This document shows, in pieces, positions 6,117-8,937 of a stretch of DNA of 8,937 nucleotides. Position numbers and translations under genes: made by a program. This DNA comes from Thermoplasmata archaeon (GTDB taxonomy: Archaea > Thermoplasmatota > E2 > UBA202 > JdFR-43), in assembly GCA_021162305.1 (NCBI GenBank), contig JAGGYX010000135.1:1-8937 (forward strand). The letters run 5' to 3'. Numbering within the stretch: position 1 is the stretch's first letter; every line of letters starts with the position of its first letter. Below the pieces are notes generated by a model. The model was not told the origin of the DNA. It did not search any database and saw nothing but the letters and a program-made list of their open reading frames with translations.

Positions 6117-7535
6117 ATGAAAGTCATAGCAATAGCTTTTGTTTTTATCATTGCAGAAATGAATTTTGTGGCAATAAGCGAGAGTGTTTCTTACACTGAG
6201 TGCAAGAATGTCATGGCTCTTGGAAGTGCAACAGCTGGAAATTATAGCTTGCTACTTAAAGTTCGTGACCCCGCTCGCCCAGGCTACCAAGTTTTATGCA
6301 TTGTCCCCAAAGGCTATGAATATGATTACCATTCTCCATGGCTTGGATATAAAATGCATTTCGTCGTCGAACACAAATTCATAGGAACAACAACTCTTGG
6401 CGATGTGCCGCCGAATATTGTAAAGGCTGGCATGATGATAAATGATGCTGGTATAGCTTTCAGTGATGCTGACACCCTGTGCCACATTGTTAACCCTACA
6501 AAACATGCATGGGATGATTTTGACTGGATGAGATATTCTGCACAGTCTGCCGATGACTTAAATGAAGCTGTCTCCCTGCTGCATGATGTGGTGCGAATGC
6601 ACGCGCCGTCGGTGGCGGAAAATATTTTTGTGGTGAATGCCAGCATGGGAGCAATTGTGGAAGCTGATGCAATTAATTTTAATGTTAGATTTATTGAAGA
6701 TGGTGTGGAGGCACAATCCAATTATCCAAAGGTTTTGTGGAAAAAGCATTTGATTTATCCTGTTTTCGTTTCACCATCTTTTTATTCAAATAAGAGCATA
6801 TGGGCTGAAAAAGGAGACAGAATTAGCCTTGGAGGGCTTACAGGAATATTTGTTTCAAGCATAAGAAATGATTCAGTAACTGTCAGAATGTATCCATTTG
6901 GATTCAAGCATGAGATTAAATGCAATGATGGAATGGCAGCAGGAAATTTCTGGGTGGAGGTGAAAAACATTAGTGAGGGAAAAGCAAGGTTATTCATATG
7001 TTATAAATACTTCATGTGGGAGAAGAAAATCAAGGAAGAGTTGATGAAAAATGGAAAAGTAAAGCTGGAAGATATGATGCGAATATCGAGATTGCATACC
7101 AATGAATTGAATGGGCTGCGAGGCATGTGCGAGGGTGGCTATGAAGCAGCTACAGTATATAAAATAACCCATGCCTATCCACAATTTTTAAGCAGCCTAT
7201 GGTTTGCAGCAAATCAATGCTCTTCAATTTTTATTCCTGTTCATATATGCGATATTGACATATATGATGCCTATGAAAATGGCACTGCTTCGCAACTTGC
7301 GCATCAGCTTCTATCCAAATATGGGCATGGGAATATAACAAAATGGTGTGAGCAGGTAGAAAAAAAATTTATAGAAGAAACAGAGAAAAGTGAAATGGAA
7401 GCAATGAAATTGCTTAATCAGGGTAAATTTATGGAAGCAAAACTTCTTTTAACGCTCTCTGACATAAAAATGCAGATTGAAGCAATCGAGATTGAAAAAG
7501 ATTGGCTCAATGGAAATTTTTCAGTCATCTCGTAA
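6117..7535 (+). CDS. Exported Ntn-hydrolase of C69 dipeptidase / secernin type
   Basis: This 472-residue protein starts with a hydrophobic signal peptide (MKVIAIAFVFIIAEMNFVAI). Right after it, TECKNVMALGSATAGNY resembles the conserved start of C69 dipeptidases and secernins, in which the Cys becomes the N-terminal nucleophile; here that is Cys29. The length fits these families. Further support is the block with MMINDAGIAFSDADT (about 108-122) and NIFVVNASMGAIVEAD (about 168-183), typical of Ntn-hydrolase sheets. The usual KNSDR motif is altered to LKVRDP, so substrate preference may differ. C69 enzymes cleave dipeptides or short peptides; related folds cleave other amides. The C-terminus (about 410-465) is helical and charged. 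It has its own leaderless promoter. Its neighbour with a Cys-His-Glu triad is also exported, hinting at extracellular peptide or amide breakdown. The subfamily is uncertain. Confidence 0.65.
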   Translation: MKVIAIAFVFIIAEMNFVAISESVSYTECKNVMALGSATAGNYSLLLKVRDPARPGYQVLCIVPKGYEYDYHSPWLGYKMHFVVEHKFIGTTTLGDVPPNIVKAGMMINDAGIAFSDADTLCHIVNPTKHAWDDFDWMRYSAQSADDLNEAVSLLHDVVRMHAPSVAENIFVVNASMGAIVEADAINFNVRFIEDGVEAQSNYPKVLWKKHLIYPVFVSPSFYSNKSIWAEKGDRISLGGLTGIFVSSIRNDSVTVRMYPFGFKHEIKCNDGMAAGNFWVEVKNISEGKARLFICYKYFMWEKKIKEELMKNGKVKLEDMMRISRLHTNELNGLRGMCEGGYEAATVYKITHAYPQFLSSLWFAANQCSSIFIPVHICDIDIYDAYENGTASQLAHQLLSKYGHGNITKWCEQVEKKFIEETEKSEMEAMKLLNQGKFMEAKLLLTLSDIKMQIEAIEIEKDWLNGNFSVIS

Positions 7536-7589
7536 ACAGTATTCAACAGTGGTAGAAAATATATTCTTATGAGGACAAATAACGAGCTG

Positions 7590-7631
7590 TTGCATTTTCA
7601 TTTATCAAAACATTTTGAATAACAAATGCAA
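7590..7631. terminator. AT-rich hairpin between convergent genes, possible bidirectional terminator
   Basis: TTGCATTT (7590-7597) pairs with AAATGCAA (7624-7631). Inside, TCAAAA (7605-7610) pairs with TTTTGA (7613-7618), with TTA/TAA pairing around a bulge. The imperfect stem-loop sits between the end of the Ntn-hydrolase gene (7535) and the 3' end of the minus-strand tRNA, so termination in either direction is plausible. A relic of a small mobile element is an alternative. Confidence 0.4.
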
Positions 7632-7639
7632 AAAGAAAA
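7630..7639 (-). terminator. Oligo-T terminator of the tRNA-Gly gene
   Basis: Read on the minus strand, the ten bases after the tRNA discriminator are TTTTCTTTTT. A T-rich tract directly after a tRNA is the usual archaeal termination signal. Confidence 0.6.
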
Positions 7640-7756
7640 TGCGGGTGCCGGGATTTGAACCCGGGCAACGAGCTTTTCCCCTTTTCCGTCAACGCTTTGC
7701 GCGCAGCGGAAAGGGTTGTTGGGAAGCTCGCGTCATAACCTCTAGACCACACCCGC
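7640..7756 (-). tRNA. tRNA-Gly (anticodon CCC) with intron
   Basis: On the minus strand the 7-bp acceptor GCGGGTG (7756-7750) pairs with CACCCGC (7647-7641), followed by discriminator A at 7640. No CCA is encoded. The D arm has GTC/GAC around a loop with GG. The anticodon stem CGAGC (7730-7726) pairs with GCTCG (7673-7669). The loop is T-T-C-C-C-A, then the intron, then A, giving anticodon CCC, which reads the glycine codon GGG. The T arm is CCGGG / TTCAAAT / CCCGG. Spliced, it is 72 nt, and all stems pair perfectly apart from the usual D-arm end. A73 and C35/C36 fit glycine identity. The gene is convergent with the Ntn-hydrolase gene and has its own TATA and oligo-T signals. Confidence 0.93.
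7675..7719 (-). other. 45-nt tRNA intron at position 37/38
   Basis: The intron interrupts the anticodon loop between A37 and A38. It can fold on itself: CCCTTTCCG near its 5' end pairs with CGGAAAAGGG near its 3' end with one bulged A. Loop bases TTCC of the exon can pair with GGAA at the intron 3' side, fitting the bulge-helix-bulge recognised by archaeal splicing endonuclease. The apical part is GC-rich and unlike its surroundings. Confidence 0.85.
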
Positions 7757-7878
7757 ATTTCCTCAGGCCCAACCCAAGGCAAAAGAATATTAATTCCTTC
7801 TTTAAATGTTTTAAGGTCAATTTCATTTGTAAGCAGGTCATCCAGCATTCTTTCCACCTGTGAAATTAAATAATTCAT
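7757..7878 (-). pseudogene. Possible coding remnant directly upstream of tRNA-Gly
   Basis: On the minus strand an ATG at 7878, preceded in frame by a stop two codons upstream, opens a frame beginning MNYLISQVERMLDDLLTNEI and continuing with a helical, protein-like stretch to about WVGPEE. The same frame then runs into the tRNA, where it cannot be meaningful, and ends at 7567. There is no ribosome binding site, and the tRNA TATA box lies inside it. It may be the start of a gene whose remainder was lost when the tRNA junction formed, or chance. I do not claim an intact gene. Confidence 0.2.
7781..7793 (-). promoter_or_regulatory. TATA-like box of the tRNA-Gly gene
   Basis: Read on the minus strand, TTAATATTCTTTT at 7793-7781 lies about 30 nt before the tRNA 5' end (7756), preceded by a purine-rich GAAGGAA that could serve as BRE. 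This spacing gives a start a few nucleotides before the mature tRNA. Confidence 0.5.
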
Positions 7879-7976
7879 TATCTAAAGCAGGAGTTAAAGC
7901 ATCAGAAATTCTTTTTCAAAAATAGGCTGAGCAATCTATCTCTTCAAAAGAATCTTATATTAACGGTAGATGCAGA

Positions 7977-8002
7977 TTAGCCTTTCTCATATAAAAGGCT
8001 AA
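7977..8002. repeat. Perfect 9-bp inverted repeat with T-rich flank
   Basis: TTAGCCTTT (7977-7985) and AAAGGCTAA (7994-8002) are exact inverted repeats around an 8-nt loop. CTATTTTT follows on the plus strand, giving a factor-independent-terminator look although no plus-strand gene lies upstream. It stands in the gene-free stretch (7879-8051) before the transposase and may belong to the insertion sequence's left end, shielding it from outside transcription. Confidence 0.4.
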
Positions 8003-8051
8003 CTATTTTTGACATAACTCGTGGTGATTAAAAATATCAAAAAAGAGATAT

Positions 8052-8937
8052 ATGGTATCCCTTCCAAAATTTGGAGGGGATACCACGTCATGGAACGAAA
8101 TAGAAATTGAAAAGCTAATAAAAAGTAATCGGAATTTTTTGGATAAAGAGATAGGAAGAAAATATGAATTGCCGGCATTGTTCATAAATCCTACAAAAGA
8201 AAATCCAGTAGAGACATCAGAATTTCTATCTCATTTGAATCTAAGTTTTCTGGATTCTTCATTGAAGAAAATGTTTCCCAGATTGGAAAGAATAAAGAAA
8301 GGAGTGTATGCAAGAGTAAAATTTATTGTTTTTATGAAATTAAGCAACATAAAATATATTGCCGAGGCTTATAGAAAATTGATTACAAATAAAGAGATTG
8401 CACAAAATCTGGGCTTTGATCCATTGAATCTTCCTTCATATGAAACAGTTAGGCATTTTGTAAATGATATTCTGCAAAATAAAATTGATGAGATTTTTTA
8501 TGCAGTTGTTAAAGAACTGGAAAAGCAATTGAAAAGAAAAGGAAAATGGACAGGAGATATTGTTAAGGATGCAACAGTTATTACTGCTAAAAGGATGGAT
8601 AAGGAATCAAAATATAGCGGATATTATAAAACATATGGATGGAAGAAAGATCTATTTATAGAATCAAATGGAATCTTTCTTTCTTACAAAGATTTAGAAA
8701 TAAACGATGATGAAGGATGTTATATGGAATATCACCTGAAGAAGTTAAATCGGTTATCCATATTTATCACTCATATAACTACTGATGGAAAATATGCGAC
8801 ATATCATAATATTGCCATGACAAAATGTTGTTATAATGTGGAATTTTTATATAAACCACAGGAAGGATGGATTTATAATAAAAAGGGAGAAGAAAGACAC
8901 ATTAGAGAAAGATATAGCAGATATTGGAAAGAAAAAG
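8052..8937 (+). CDS. DDE transposase, IS4/IS5-like (3' end outside window)
   Basis: The frame is open for 295 codons from ATG 8052 to the right edge; the first in-frame stop upstream is TGA 8025-8027. The N-terminal ~140 residues are helical, ending in LPSYETVRHFVNDIL, as in the DNA-binding regions of IS5-type enzymes. The catalytic part shows IVKDATVITAKRM with Asp173 and, about 70 residues on, THITTDGKYATYHNIA with Asp245 followed by an EFLYKP strand. These are plausible first and second Asp of a DDE triad; the Glu would lie beyond the window. The final visible part is very basic. Transposases of this kind cut and paste their own element. No strong Shine-Dalgarno site precedes the start (GAGAT at 8045-8049 is weak), and a hairpin begins at the start codon. 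The frame is undamaged as far as visible, so the copy may be intact. The family assignment is tentative. Confidence 0.65.
   Translation, partial: MVSLPKFGGDTTSWNEIEIEKLIKSNRNFLDKEIGRKYELPALFINPTKENPVETSEFLSHLNLSFLDSSLKKMFPRLERIKKGVYARVKFIVFMKLSNIKYIAEAYRKLITNKEIAQNLGFDPLNLPSYETVRHFVNDILQNKIDEIFYAVVKELEKQLKRKGKWTGDIVKDATVITAKRMDKESKYSGYYKTYGWKKDLFIESNGIFLSYKDLEINDDEGCYMEYHLKKLNRLSIFITHITTDGKYATYHNIAMTKCCYNVEFLYKPQEGWIYNKKGEERHIRERYSRYWKEK
8052..8937 (+). mobile_element. Left part of an insertion sequence, boundaries not resolved
   Basis: The transposase gene implies an insertion sequence whose right end lies outside the window. The left terminal repeat cannot be identified without its partner; it should fall between the tRNA region and the gene start, perhaps near the inverted repeat at 7977-8002. 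Location about 300 bases from a tRNA gene fits a region tolerant of insertions. Confidence 0.55.
8054..8084 (+). promoter_or_regulatory. Long hairpin at the transposase start codon
   Basis: GGTATCCCTTCC (8054-8065) pairs with GGAGGGGATACC (8073-8084) with one G-U wobble around an AAAATTT loop. The left arm begins at the G of ATG 8052-8054. In mRNA this stem would touch the start codon and the first codons, so it could lower translation. Start-region hairpins that restrain transposase synthesis are known from other insertion sequences. Confidence 0.5.

Noticed and set aside
6326..6721. 131-residue minus-strand open frame opposite the Ntn-hydrolase gene
   Set aside because: It is fully covered by the well-supported plus-strand gene, with no start signals or domain of its own.
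7560..7600. Second tRNA or tRNA fragment suggested by AACGAGCT at 7581, shared with the tRNA at 7668
   Set aside because: Only eight bases match and no acceptor or T-arm complement is present nearby.
7615..7863. 82-residue plus-strand open frame across the tRNA
   Set aside because: It is antisense to a well-supported tRNA and intron, and its sequence shows no recognisable domain or ribosome site.
1..8937. CRISPR array or antiphage defence island
   Set aside because: I see no regularly spaced direct repeats and no nuclease, methylase or Cas-like motifs in any gene.

Overview
The window looks like an AT-rich euryarchaeal chromosome segment, possibly from the Thermoplasmatota, although I cannot fix the lineage from sequence alone. 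The archaeal evidence is: a signal peptidase I with the Ser/His/Asp catalytic set instead of the bacterial Ser/Lys dyad; a tRNA-Gly with a 45-nt intron at the canonical 37/38 position and no encoded CCA; TATA-like boxes about 25 nt before starts that lack a Shine-Dalgarno site (leaderless genes); strong GGAGG sites inside operons; and many N-X-S/T sequons in the predicted exported proteins.

Positions 137-4329 form a very compact plus-strand operon. It holds a secreted protein with a SipW-dependent-like N-terminus (137-784), a 28-residue single-span membrane peptide (788-874), a second secreted sequon-rich protein (871-1536), a signal peptidase I fused to a long multi-spanning membrane region (1529-3124), and a cytoplasmic PRC-barrel/coiled-coil/PAS/DHp-like protein without an ATPase domain (3121-4329). 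Successive genes are 3 nt apart or overlap by 4 or 8 nt, so they are probably translationally coupled. The best reading is a dedicated export module: exported proteins, their own peptidase and a sensory or adaptor protein. The arrangement resembles bacterial SipW/TasA loci, but no member is a proven TasA homologue.

Positions 4340-7535 carry three more plus-strand genes: a QueH-type (DUF208) epoxyqueuosine reductase homologue, an exported class I glutamine-amidotransferase-like protein of the BPL_N type with an Ig-like tail, and an exported Ntn-hydrolase resembling the C69/secernin peptidases. The last has its own leaderless promoter; the first may also.

Positions 7536-8937 are an accessory-looking region. 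An AT-rich hairpin separates the Ntn-hydrolase gene from the convergent minus-strand tRNA-Gly(CCC). A short coding-like remnant lies directly upstream of the tRNA. Beyond two further inverted repeats, a DDE transposase gene (IS4/IS5-like) runs off the right edge. Its start codon sits at the foot of a strong hairpin.
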